Assembly: GCF_023721415.1 (NCBI RefSeq)
Contig: NZ_JAMQVC010000005.1
Coordinates: 62,001-126,000 of the forward strand
Reading direction: 5' to 3'
Length of the DNA stretch: 64,000 nucleotides
From: Galbibacter mesophilus
Lineage (GTDB): Bacteria; Bacteroidota; Bacteroidia; Flavobacteriales; Flavobacteriaceae
In this document: positions 16,798 to 24,606 of the stretch, piece after piece
How positions within the stretch are numbered: the first letter of the stretch is position 1
Layout: every line of letters starts with the position of its first letter
Notes under the pieces: generated by a model
What the model was told of the DNA's origin: nothing
Database searches by the model: none
Seen by the model: only the letters and a program-made list of their open reading frames with translations
Program-made: the position numbers and the translations under genes

Positions 16798-18621
16798 CTA
16801 ATTCAACCATTGTGTTAGTGTTTTACCATCACAAGTCATTACGTTTTTTAAGTCTTCAACATTAATCTCTGCTAATCCTTTTTCTTTATAAGTTGGATTA
16901 ATTGCTTTAGATATCCATTCTAAATCATATGGTCCTTTTAAAATCTTGTCCAATCTATCTCCAGGCGTATACGACTCGATAGGTGTACCTGTACTTTTGG
17001 CAAAATCAATCGTTTCTCTAGTCCATAGGTTAAACGAGAACTTCGTAGATGTAAACGAAATTGTTCCATTATTATTCACTTTATAAACGTTTTCGACAAC
17101 AACAACTTCTGCTCTATAAGAAATATCGGGTAAGTCTATTTGAAATGTTTTATTTTTTTTAATTACAATATCCTTTATTGGTAACTGTAGATTTTGTAAT
17201 TCATCAATAACTTTAAATCCATCTTCTATATCGTTTTTATAAATGGGGCTTTTAATATCATCGTGCGACATTGGATTAAATAGAATTGATTTATAAATTT
17301 TTATACTATCAATTAATTGAATTGGAACTTCTACTTCAATATCTGAATAATATAATCTTAACCTATCAATCATAGTGTCCAATTTTAAGGGCTTTAATGA
17401 ACCGTTTTTTTCTTCACTATGCGTATAGGTTTTAGGAAGTTTATCTCTTAACGTTTTTTCTAAAACCTTTCTTAAATAGTTTCCAGCAGCAGGAAAATCA
17501 TAAGCATCAAAATAATCTTTAGCTCTTTTAAAATCATCTTTTTCATTATCAATTATAGCTGGACCATTAGCCCCCTTATAAAACTCTAGAAACTTCCAAT
17601 CGGTTAATTGAAGTTTTGCTACTTCGTACCAATGCCTATCGTACGTTGTTATGAATGTTTGAAAGTCTTGAAACTCTGGTTCTTTTAAAAGCTTTAATAG
17701 TTTTAAACGATGTTCATTATCTAAACCTATTAGTATATCATCTAAAAAAAGAATTTTAATGTCTTGTGAAAATCTTGACTGGCGCAATATTGAACCCAAA
17801 AAAATGCTTATTGCTATAGCTGATAATTTTGCTTCATTCAATGCAAAATGTGGATAATGACTATCTAAAGAAGTACCATCACTTTCAATATTTAATAATA
17901 TTTTACTTTGTGATATTCCGCCCCATTGATTTACTTGAATGGTATGCCTATTAAATTCTATTTTTAAAACAGGAACTAATTTTTCTAAAACTTTATTGAC
18001 AGCAGGTGCTAAATAATCTGGATTACCACTTAAAAACAGCTTATTTAACGCATTATTAAATGCTAGTGCTTTGCGTTCAACCGAAGCTTTTTTTTGTCTA
18101 TTTTGATTAAAGTCTTTACCCCTACCTACCGTTTTTTTACTTTCTTTTAATACGTCTTGCCATAATTCACCCAATTCAATTCCACCTGTAATGGTTTGAG
18201 ATTTAAAATGCTTTAAAACGCCATTTATGATTAAGTTAAAAACGTTAAGTTCATCTTTCAGCTTAACATTGTGAACACCTAACAGATGCTTGTAGGTAAT
18301 GAAACTTTTGAGTCTATTACAATCTGTTATTGAAGCTGTATTAGAAGTTTTTGTACTTTCATTTAGCGTGAATTTTGCATTACCATCAAATTCAACTTCA
18401 ATAGCACAATCTGTTTCACCATCAGTAAGATAGAGGTTACGCAAATTAGCCATATCGATATTCTCAACACTCGATTGAAAAAAATCTTTAAGTGCATAAT
18501 ACACCGAGCTTTTACCACTACCATTTTCACCATAGATGAATACATTTTTACCCTCTACTTTAATATCTTCTGAACGCTGAAAAGCCTTGTATTTATTTAT
18601 GGTTATATTTTGAATTTTCAT
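16798..18621 (-). CDS. SMC/RecF-like AAA ATPase, partner of a DUF262-HNH nuclease
   Basis: A 607-residue cytoplasmic ATPase. The N-terminus has Walker A GENGSGKSS (31-39) directly after a short strand, as in SMC, RecF and OLD-type ATPases. The signature-like segment LNEAKLSAIAISIFL is near 261-275. Walker B is LFLDD (291-295, with D in place of the usual E) followed by the D-loop IGLD. No long coiled coil separates the two lobes, so it is a compact form. The C-terminal third has a helical module ending in LFNPMSHDD and is not recognised further. The gene follows the DUF262-HNH gene with a 2-base gap, so the two are almost certainly one operon. An ATPase plus HNH nuclease pair recalls Septu (PtuA/PtuB). 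Function is inferred. Confidence 0.75.
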   Translation of the reverse strand: MKIQNITINKYKAFQRSEDIKVEGKNVFIYGENGSGKSSVYYALKDFFQSSVENIDMANLRNLYLTDGETDCAIEVEFDGNAKFTLNESTKTSNTASITDCNRLKSFITYKHLLGVHNVKLKDELNVFNLIINGVLKHFKSQTITGGIELGELWQDVLKESKKTVGRGKDFNQNRQKKASVERKALAFNNALNKLFLSGNPDYLAPAVNKVLEKLVPVLKIEFNRHTIQVNQWGGISQSKILLNIESDGTSLDSHYPHFALNEAKLSAIAISIFLGSILRQSRFSQDIKILFLDDILIGLDNEHRLKLLKLLKEPEFQDFQTFITTYDRHWYEVAKLQLTDWKFLEFYKGANGPAIIDNEKDDFKRAKDYFDAYDFPAAGNYLRKVLEKTLRDKLPKTYTHSEEKNGSLKPLKLDTMIDRLRLYYSDIEVEVPIQLIDSIKIYKSILFNPMSHDDIKSPIYKNDIEDGFKVIDELQNLQLPIKDIVIKKNKTFQIDLPDISYRAEVVVVENVYKVNNNGTISFTSTKFSFNLWTRETIDFAKSTGTPIESYTPGDRLDKILKGPYDLEWISKAINPTYKEKGLAEINVEDLKNVMTCDGKTLTQWLN

Positions 18622-18623
18622 CT

Positions 18624-20021
18624 TTAACTCACTTTAGCGCCTTTAGATTGATTATGATGCGCACATAATAACTCTCCGTTTTCTAAAATAGTCTGACCTC
18701 CTTTAGCGTGTGGAAAAACGTGGTCGGCTTGATAATTTGACCAACTTACTCTAGCTTCTTTTTCGGGTTTACCTTCACGTAAACACTCCTGACATAAGCC
18801 TTTACCATCACGATAAATTATGATTCTTTGTAACTCTGAAAAAGCTCTATTTTCAACCTTTTCTTTTAACTCAAAATTGTTATCTCTTAAATACTCGAAA
18901 AAGATTTGTCTCATAATTCTATCTCTGACTTCTAAATCGTGTTCTCCTTGTTGCCTACGATTACTAAACGTTAACATATCGGTATCTTCAGAATCTTCGT
19001 AGGTTTTCCAACGTGTATGAAAAGCATAAATAAATTCCCGAACTGTATTTTTGGTATCATCATCTAATACATAATGCATTCTTAAATGGCGAATGAGCAT
19101 ATATACAGAAATGATGAAATACTCTACTGAAAACTCTTTTATGCCGTTTTTATCGTCTAACATTGGGTCATCTTTAAAAATATCGTAGAATACTTTTAAA
19201 TTTTTACGTACCGCAATAGCTTCATTATTATTCTCGAAAGTATAGTCTCCTATACCATTAGATGTTTTGGCTTCTTCAATAAACTCTGTTATTTTTTTAT
19301 CTCCTAGTTCTGCATAACCATCATTTTTTTCAATAAGAAGAAACCTCGCCATAATTTGTAAATGCTTCATTCTATCATTATCTACATTCAATAGTTTGAA
19401 AAATGGCATTTTATCTGGATTACTATCTATTGGCTCGTATTTGTTATAATCAAAGGTTAAGTCATCAGCATATTTTACTATAAAATTTCTACTCAAACTT
19501 GATAATTGCGCGTGCGCAACTTCCATATAGTTCAGGGTTTCACCTTGTTGTAATCTCCAAAAAATATCAGTAGCAATAATTTGGTGGTTTACATTATTTG
19601 GTTCATCGATGTTTAAAATAACATCGGCTTGATAGGTCAAGGATCTATCTATAAATTTTCTGACTTCTGAATTAAGGTCTTTATAATATTTACCTGCAAT
19701 ACCTTCACCTAAATCTGCCAAGGTTTTAGGCAGCTTATATTTATTTTCAAAGAACTCCTGAACGGTCGTAATTCTTTGTTGGCCATCCACGATTTCATTA
19801 ACTGTACGCTCATCACTTAAACGTACTCTACGAATAACCAACTTTGGCACATAATAGCGCCTAAACAAACTATCCATTAGGGCTTGTTTCTTTTTTACCT
19901 TCCATACTGCTTTACGTTGATATGGTGGTCTTGTTACAAACTCATCTTTGTATTTGTGAAAATCTTCTATAGGAAAACTTTCCTGAACTATTGTGTATTC
20001 TGTTTTTGGGTTGAATGCCAT
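18624..20021 (-). CDS. DUF262 domain protein with C-terminal HNH nuclease
   Basis: A 465-residue protein. The N-terminal DUF262 (GmrS/ParB-like) domain has the characteristic DGQQRITTV (79-87) preceded by RPPYQRKAVW. A helical middle of unknown role covers about 180-390. The C-terminus is a zinc-supported HNH endonuclease: CxxC at 410-413, the catalytic D433-H434, a second zinc pair C453/H456 and N457. DUF262 occurs in the GmrSD type IV enzymes that cut modified phage DNA, where it senses or hydrolyses nucleotide. Here DUF1524 is replaced by HNH. It is the first gene of a two-gene unit with an SMC-like ATPase and is separated by 187 bp from the preceding operon, so it has its own promoter region. 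Confidence 0.82.
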   Translation of the reverse strand: MAFNPKTEYTIVQESFPIEDFHKYKDEFVTRPPYQRKAVWKVKKKQALMDSLFRRYYVPKLVIRRVRLSDERTVNEIVDGQQRITTVQEFFENKYKLPKTLADLGEGIAGKYYKDLNSEVRKFIDRSLTYQADVILNIDEPNNVNHQIIATDIFWRLQQGETLNYMEVAHAQLSSLSRNFIVKYADDLTFDYNKYEPIDSNPDKMPFFKLLNVDNDRMKHLQIMARFLLIEKNDGYAELGDKKITEFIEEAKTSNGIGDYTFENNNEAIAVRKNLKVFYDIFKDDPMLDDKNGIKEFSVEYFIISVYMLIRHLRMHYVLDDDTKNTVREFIYAFHTRWKTYEDSEDTDMLTFSNRRQQGEHDLEVRDRIMRQIFFEYLRDNNFELKEKVENRAFSELQRIIIYRDGKGLCQECLREGKPEKEARVSWSNYQADHVFPHAKGGQTILENGELLCAHHNQSKGAKVS

Positions 20022-20104
20022 ATTTTATTCTCTTCTTTATTACTTCAGTTTTGTTTTAGCTATAAATTGAGCCGATAGTGAGTCCTTATACAATATTAAT
20101 AACG

Positions 20105-20119
20105 TCTTGTTTTACAAGA
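20105..20119. repeat. Short palindrome ahead of the DUF262-HNH gene
   Basis: TCTTGT-TTT-ACAAGA in the 187-bp gap between the ATP-binding gene and DUF262-HNH. It lies 84-98 bases upstream of the DUF262 start. It could be an operator or a weak hairpin. Nothing else recognisable lies in this gap. Confidence 0.35.
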
Positions 20120-20208
20120 TTTTAAATGTTTTTTCTTTTAAAAACTGTAAAAAGATGAGCCCTTTTATCATAAACCACATTATATCTTATTTACTGTTCT
20201 CTTCTTAA

Positions 20209-21000
20209 TCAAGAAGTTGTAATTAGTTCTTTAAGTTTATTAGTTATTTCATAACCTCCTGTTCTATTAGAACCCTTAAATTCTATAGCATTAAGTTGTT
20301 TTAAACTACTAATATGTCTTTCTATAGTTTTATAAGGTCTATCTAATTTATCAGCAATCTCTGAAGCTTTAATACTTTTCTCTTTAAGAACAAGAGCTAT
20401 AATATCATAATAAGATTCTCTAACACTTTTAGAAACACCCTCATTTATTCCCTTACTTATTCCCTCATTTATTAAAATATCTATTCCCTCATTTATTCCC
20501 TCATTTATTCCCTCACTATAATTAAAAGGAACAATAACATCTGGAAAAGTAACTACAACATTATTATCTTGAACTTTCCAGGAAGGAACATTAAAACCAA
20601 GTTCTTTACAAAGTGCTATCATTTTAACAGTACCAATACCTATTTTTTCAATCCAACTTCTTAAAAAGAAAATATGTGCTATATCAGGATTAACAGGAAT
20701 AGATAAATGATCTTTAGAAAGAGACTTAACACTTATACCTTTAGGTAAACTACCATAACTACTTATTTGCAATTTATCTGGATAAATATTTATAGCAATA
20801 CTACTAGAAAAAGACGCATAGTCTCTATGGATAAAAGCATTAAGAATAGCTTCTCTTATAGCTAGTCTTGGAAAAGGACTTACATCTTTTCTTTTCCAAT
20901 CAGAATCACTAAACGAACTTGAAATACCATAAGCCAAATCAAAAAAATCTGTATTGTTTAAGTAGCACTCTAGCAACTCTAATATCTCTGTGAGCGACAA
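20209..21000 (-). CDS. ATP-binding (GHKL-like) HTH protein, 5' end lost or frameshifted
   Basis: Encodes the C-terminal part of a Schlafen/AlbA_2-type regulator. It has an ATP-binding fold signature RLAIREAILNAFIHRDY followed by NIYPDKLQISSYGSLPKGI. A low-complexity EGINEGINEGI region comes next, then a C-terminal winged HTH (IKASEIADKLDRPYKTIERHISSLKQ). The usual N-terminal AlbA_2 DNA-binding domain is absent. The frame has no ATG near its beginning (only TTG at 21000) and overlaps the DUF4062 gene by 62 bases. Both frames meet at a run of seven Ts (20941-20947 on the complement). One base less would fuse them into a DUF4062-ATP-binding protein. It is either a broken gene or a slippage-dependent fusion. 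Confidence 0.6.
   Translation of the reverse strand: MSLTEILELLECYLNNTDFFDLAYGISSSFSDSDWKRKDVSPFPRLAIREAILNAFIHRDYASFSSSIAINIYPDKLQISSYGSLPKGISVKSLSKDHLSIPVNPDIAHIFFLRSWIEKIGIGTVKMIALCKELGFNVPSWKVQDNNVVVTFPDVIVPFNYSEGINEGINEGIDILINEGISKGINEGVSKSVRESYYDIIALVLKEKSIKASEIADKLDRPYKTIERHISSLKQLNAIEFKGSNRTGGYEITNKLKELITTS
20441..20516 (-). repeat. In-frame tandem repeat coding for NEGI units
   Basis: Imperfect 12-bp units (plus-strand form TTTATTCCCTCA) repeated within the ATP-binding gene. They encode EGINEGINEGI and a later INEGISKGINEG. Such repeats are common in this protein family and change length easily by slippage without breaking the frame. Confidence 0.65.
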
Positions 21001-21301
21001 ACCACCTAGGCTTTTTCAGTTCTATCGCTCTTTTCATTTCTTCGTGTGTAATAGATGTATCTCCAATAACTCCAGACCCGTATAATGGACGTAAAATACC
21101 AAATAAAACATCGCAATTATTAACAGCCTCTATACAATTATCTAAATTTGATTTTGTTGGGTCTGTTGGCATTGTTTTATAATGAGAATTAACAGGGTGG
21201 TATCCCATTTGCTCAAATAAGCCACAAATCTGGTTTAGTTGGTCTTCATAGCCATAGACTGAAGATGCTATCATTATTTCTATTTTTCCATCTGCTGTCA
21301 T
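20939..21301 (-). CDS. DUF4062 domain protein, truncated
   Basis: A 120-residue reading with the DUF4062 fold from its first residues: IEIMIASSVYGYEDQLNQICGLFEQMGY, then NCDVLFGILRPLYGSGVIGDTSITHEEMKRAIELKKPRWFVAH. DUF4062 is often the N-terminal module of larger STAND or ATP-binding proteins. Here the frame stops at TGA just after LLKQYRFF, and a related downstream module continues in another frame. The start is ATG at 21301, 3 bases after the methyltransferase stop, so it is translated as part of that operon. It is probably the front half of a single former gene. Confidence 0.7.
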   Translation of the reverse strand: MTADGKIEIMIASSVYGYEDQLNQICGLFEQMGYHPVNSHYKTMPTDPTKSNLDNCIEAVNNCDVLFGILRPLYGSGVIGDTSITHEEMKRAIELKKPRWFVAHRDIRVARVLLKQYRFF

Positions 21302-21304
21302 TGA

Positions 21305-24300
21305 TTACGATTTTAAAGCCTCTCTAATTATACGTACCTCTTCTATACTGTCTAGTGTTTCAATAGCAAAACGAACCGGATGATCTGGGTGATATAAACG
21401 CTCGTACTCACTTTGTATAATACCAAACTTTCCTTCATCACTCATACTGTCATTGATAGGTTTAAGGTCAGTAAGATGTTTTAATATAGATTTGTTGGCT
21501 GCTTGGAATGATTTGATAAAAAAAGCTTCATAAATAGCAGAATCTATAATTGTTGAAAAATATGCTATTGATTCTGACTCCAATTTCTTCTTTTTCAAGA
21601 AAAGATGGAAATTGACTAAAATTGTTAATACAGAGTTATAGTTTGGAAGTAAATTGCTAACGGGTAATGAATAATAATGAAAAATTCTGGTTTTGGTGAA
21701 TGCTCCTTCAGTTCTACCAAAAGCTACTAATACCATAATAAAATGAATTAATTCAGAATGTAATAATGATAAAATAACTTCAAGAGAATATTCATCATCT
21801 ATTATAAAGCCTGAATATAAGGTTGATAATGCATAGTAACCTTCTTTATCAATTGTAGCAATAATTCTATCTCCTGTTTCCCTTATTACTATTTTGTCAT
21901 TTTCAAACAATTCGGGATCTCTAGGATTAGCAAGGTGTTTACCATAATCGACATACCTCCAGTCTTTAATTTCCCATCTATCAATATTTTTACCGCCAAT
22001 TAGTTTTTTCCAACCATCAATTTCTTCATCAGAAACATATTTATTATTATTTCCTGTATCTATTCCATCTTTAATTTTAAATACGTTTTCTAATTTTATG
22101 GAATTAAAATAAATGGAATCTAAAATCTTCTTAAACTCTACTTTACGTAATGAAAATGAATAATTGTCTTCATTTAAGAAAAAACTTTTTTCTCCCCAAA
22201 AAGTGATTTCTTCACTTACAGAACCGACCTTACATTTTAGCAGATAATCTTCTTTTTTATGATTTGACCAAGAGACAATCATTGAGTGAACTACTGCTCC
22301 TTTAAAAACCTTATCATCTAATTCTATTAATTCATTAATCCCATTGTTTAATAGATTTAATCTAATTTTTTTTGAATAAAAATTATCCATTAAATTACTA
22401 GGAATGATATAAGTTGTTAATCCATTCTCTTTCATTAATGAATTAGACATTAGTACAAAAACCTCGTAAGAATCAATTTTAAATTCTAAATCAGGGTATT
22501 GAGTACGGAAATTAGTTTTTTGAATCTTTGTCAGTGAAGCTCCATAAGGCGGATTTCCTATAACCACATCAAAACCACCTTTTTCACGCCAAACTTCAGA
22601 AAAGAAAAGTTTAAAATCAAAGTCAATCTTATATCCAGCAAAAGTTTCGGCGGTATCTAATAGTTTTCTTATTTTTGAGTTTATCTTGTTACGTAAAGAT
22701 TTTTTTCTTTGCTCATCTGTAACTGTATAAAACTCTTCTTTTAAAGTTTCTAACTCTTTTTCAACCTCTAAATCTCGCATTGTACCATCTGGCATACCAA
22801 TCAATGAGTTACCACAAACAATTTTATAATCGAGGTTTGGTAAAGTTTCTATAGGCTCTAAATCGTCTTCATCTACCACCAATGAGAGCCATAAACGTAA
22901 ACGTGCAATATCTATAGCAGAACGGTCTATATCTACCCCATAAATACTTTCTTGTATGATGTGTTTTTTTAAGCGGTATACATATCGGCTTTCGCTGACG
23001 CTTTCTCGTTCGTGAAATTCAAATTCTTTTAATTTATTACTTAGGTAATTGTAACTTAAATGTGGTTTTAATATTAATTGTGCAGTAACCAGCTCGTGTA
23101 ACAAACCAACAGGAAATGCCCCAGAACCAATAGCAGGATCGCAAATACGTATTTCGGTTAATTTTTTATCTATAACATCGGCATTATTACGTACACTTTC
23201 TGGCAATAAGAATTTATAGGTTTTGGTTTCGCCACGTTCTGCCACACGTACATCGTTTTCTAATGCTAAATGTCCTTCGCGTATGTATTGCTCTATATCT
23301 TCTTTGGGTACAACTGTTTTATTGTCTTCGTTTAAAGCATTATCTAAATAATGTATTAAGCTTTCTTGACACATATAGTGTACAATTTCACGAGGTGTAT
23401 AGAACGCTCCTTTACTTTTGCGTTCTTTAATCTCCAACATATTTTCGAAGACCTTCCCTAACATTTCAGGGTCTACTGCCACTTCTTTATCTAGCGGTTC
23501 GTCTTCTTTTATGGTGAAGTTGTAACGGTCAAACACATCGAGAATACCTGTGCCTATGTCTCCAGATTTGTTTTTCTCGTCATTACGAAATAAATCGGTA
23601 GGAATAGTAATATTGGCATTCCTCCAATCGTATTGTGCTTCAAAAAGACCTCCATTTAAAAATGGAATACGACAATTAAACCTTGGATAATATGAATTTT
23701 CATTATCCCGTTCTTTTGCCAAAGCTTCATAGAACAGATATTGTAAATAGTCTTTAAAGAAGTTTTTGTTTTTTTCTAAAGACTCATCAAAAAGCTGTTG
23801 CAGAAAATGTCTTTTACCAGCACCCCATCTTTCATTTTTAGGTACACCTAACCAACCTTTTTTCTGTAAAAAGTATAAGAATACAATTTGCCCTAATAGC
23901 TTTTTTGTAAAACCAGAAGTATTTAATTGGCTGTCTTGAAAAATGGATAAGTCTTGCTTTTCAAAATACTCATAGACTTTAATGTATAAGCTTTTGTACT
24001 GCTCAAAAAACTCATCAGTTACACGTTCTATACTAAACGCTTTTTCTAACTCTGAAATAGTTGGGTTATTGGCAATATTTTGTAAAAGCGGTAATAATTG
24101 TGTTTTAGCGGTATTCGATTTCTCGTATTTACCAACTAGAAAGGAATAACGCTTTGCAGGTGTAAACTCCTTACGCATTTTTACTTTTTGCTTTTCTTCA
24201 TCTAAATAGGATTGATGCTCCATTTTTATAAAAGAAAAACGCCAGTCGAACCCTTCGTCTTCTTTTGAATAAAATGCCACTAAAGCATAATCTTTCTCAA

Positions 24301-24604
24301 AATTGTTAAGATGCTTAATCACAAAGTTTCTTAATGCTGTTCTTGCTCTTTCCAGTTTAGAAACATTCTTTACTTGAACAATCAGGACATCTAAAGCTTC
24401 GCCTTCTGGGTCAATGTATTTACCAATGCGTTTGTAATAGCTTACATGGTCGCGTTGGTCTTCCCAAATGGTATTGCCACTATATTTATTCGGTTTTATT
24501 TCAAAGTCGTTTAATAGGTTTTGAATGAAGTTTGTAAACTGTGCTTCATCAAACGCATTATTAAACGTTTTATCAATTAGGTTAATAGCTGAATTTTTAT
24601 CCAT
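21305..24604 (-). CDS. Eco57I-type adenine-N6 DNA methyltransferase
   Basis: A 1099-residue modification enzyme. Residues 1-390 form an N-terminal region of unclear role, conserved in large class I restriction-modification methylases. Segment 70-80 (ALDVLIVQVKN) is only loosely nuclease-like. The MTase core has the FYTP linker (401-404), the SAM-binding motif DPAIGSGAF (489-497), GVDIDRSAIDIARLRLWL and the catalytic NPPY (684-687). The remainder resembles a target-recognition region with SLRK and the conserved AFTKTRIFHYYSLP. It modifies adenine in host DNA to mark self. It begins 2 bases after the PLD-helicase stop, so the two are one operon. This pairing resembles the DrmMI/DrmD pair of class 1 DISARM and related PLD-helicase R-M systems. 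Confidence 0.85.
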   Translation of the reverse strand: MDKNSAINLIDKTFNNAFDEAQFTNFIQNLLNDFEIKPNKYSGNTIWEDQRDHVSYYKRIGKYIDPEGEALDVLIVQVKNVSKLERARTALRNFVIKHLNNFEKDYALVAFYSKEDEGFDWRFSFIKMEHQSYLDEEKQKVKMRKEFTPAKRYSFLVGKYEKSNTAKTQLLPLLQNIANNPTISELEKAFSIERVTDEFFEQYKSLYIKVYEYFEKQDLSIFQDSQLNTSGFTKKLLGQIVFLYFLQKKGWLGVPKNERWGAGKRHFLQQLFDESLEKNKNFFKDYLQYLFYEALAKERDNENSYYPRFNCRIPFLNGGLFEAQYDWRNANITIPTDLFRNDEKNKSGDIGTGILDVFDRYNFTIKEDEPLDKEVAVDPEMLGKVFENMLEIKERKSKGAFYTPREIVHYMCQESLIHYLDNALNEDNKTVVPKEDIEQYIREGHLALENDVRVAERGETKTYKFLLPESVRNNADVIDKKLTEIRICDPAIGSGAFPVGLLHELVTAQLILKPHLSYNYLSNKLKEFEFHERESVSESRYVYRLKKHIIQESIYGVDIDRSAIDIARLRLWLSLVVDEDDLEPIETLPNLDYKIVCGNSLIGMPDGTMRDLEVEKELETLKEEFYTVTDEQRKKSLRNKINSKIRKLLDTAETFAGYKIDFDFKLFFSEVWREKGGFDVVIGNPPYGASLTKIQKTNFRTQYPDLEFKIDSYEVFVLMSNSLMKENGLTTYIIPSNLMDNFYSKKIRLNLLNNGINELIELDDKVFKGAVVHSMIVSWSNHKKEDYLLKCKVGSVSEEITFWGEKSFFLNEDNYSFSLRKVEFKKILDSIYFNSIKLENVFKIKDGIDTGNNNKYVSDEEIDGWKKLIGGKNIDRWEIKDWRYVDYGKHLANPRDPELFENDKIVIRETGDRIIATIDKEGYYALSTLYSGFIIDDEYSLEVILSLLHSELIHFIMVLVAFGRTEGAFTKTRIFHYYSLPVSNLLPNYNSVLTILVNFHLFLKKKKLESESIAYFSTIIDSAIYEAFFIKSFQAANKSILKHLTDLKPINDSMSDEGKFGIIQSEYERLYHPDHPVRFAIETLDSIEEVRIIREALKS

Positions 24605-24606
24605 AA

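Noticed and set aside
16798-20021. Canonical Septu or GmrSD
   Set aside because: The nuclease is a DUF262-HNH fusion, neither a small PtuB nor a DUF262/DUF1524 protein, and the ATPase lacks clear PtuA-specific features.
20435-20520. Short tandem repeats that could look like a CRISPR array
   Set aside because: Units are 12 bases with no spacers, are in frame and encode a repeated NEGI peptide.
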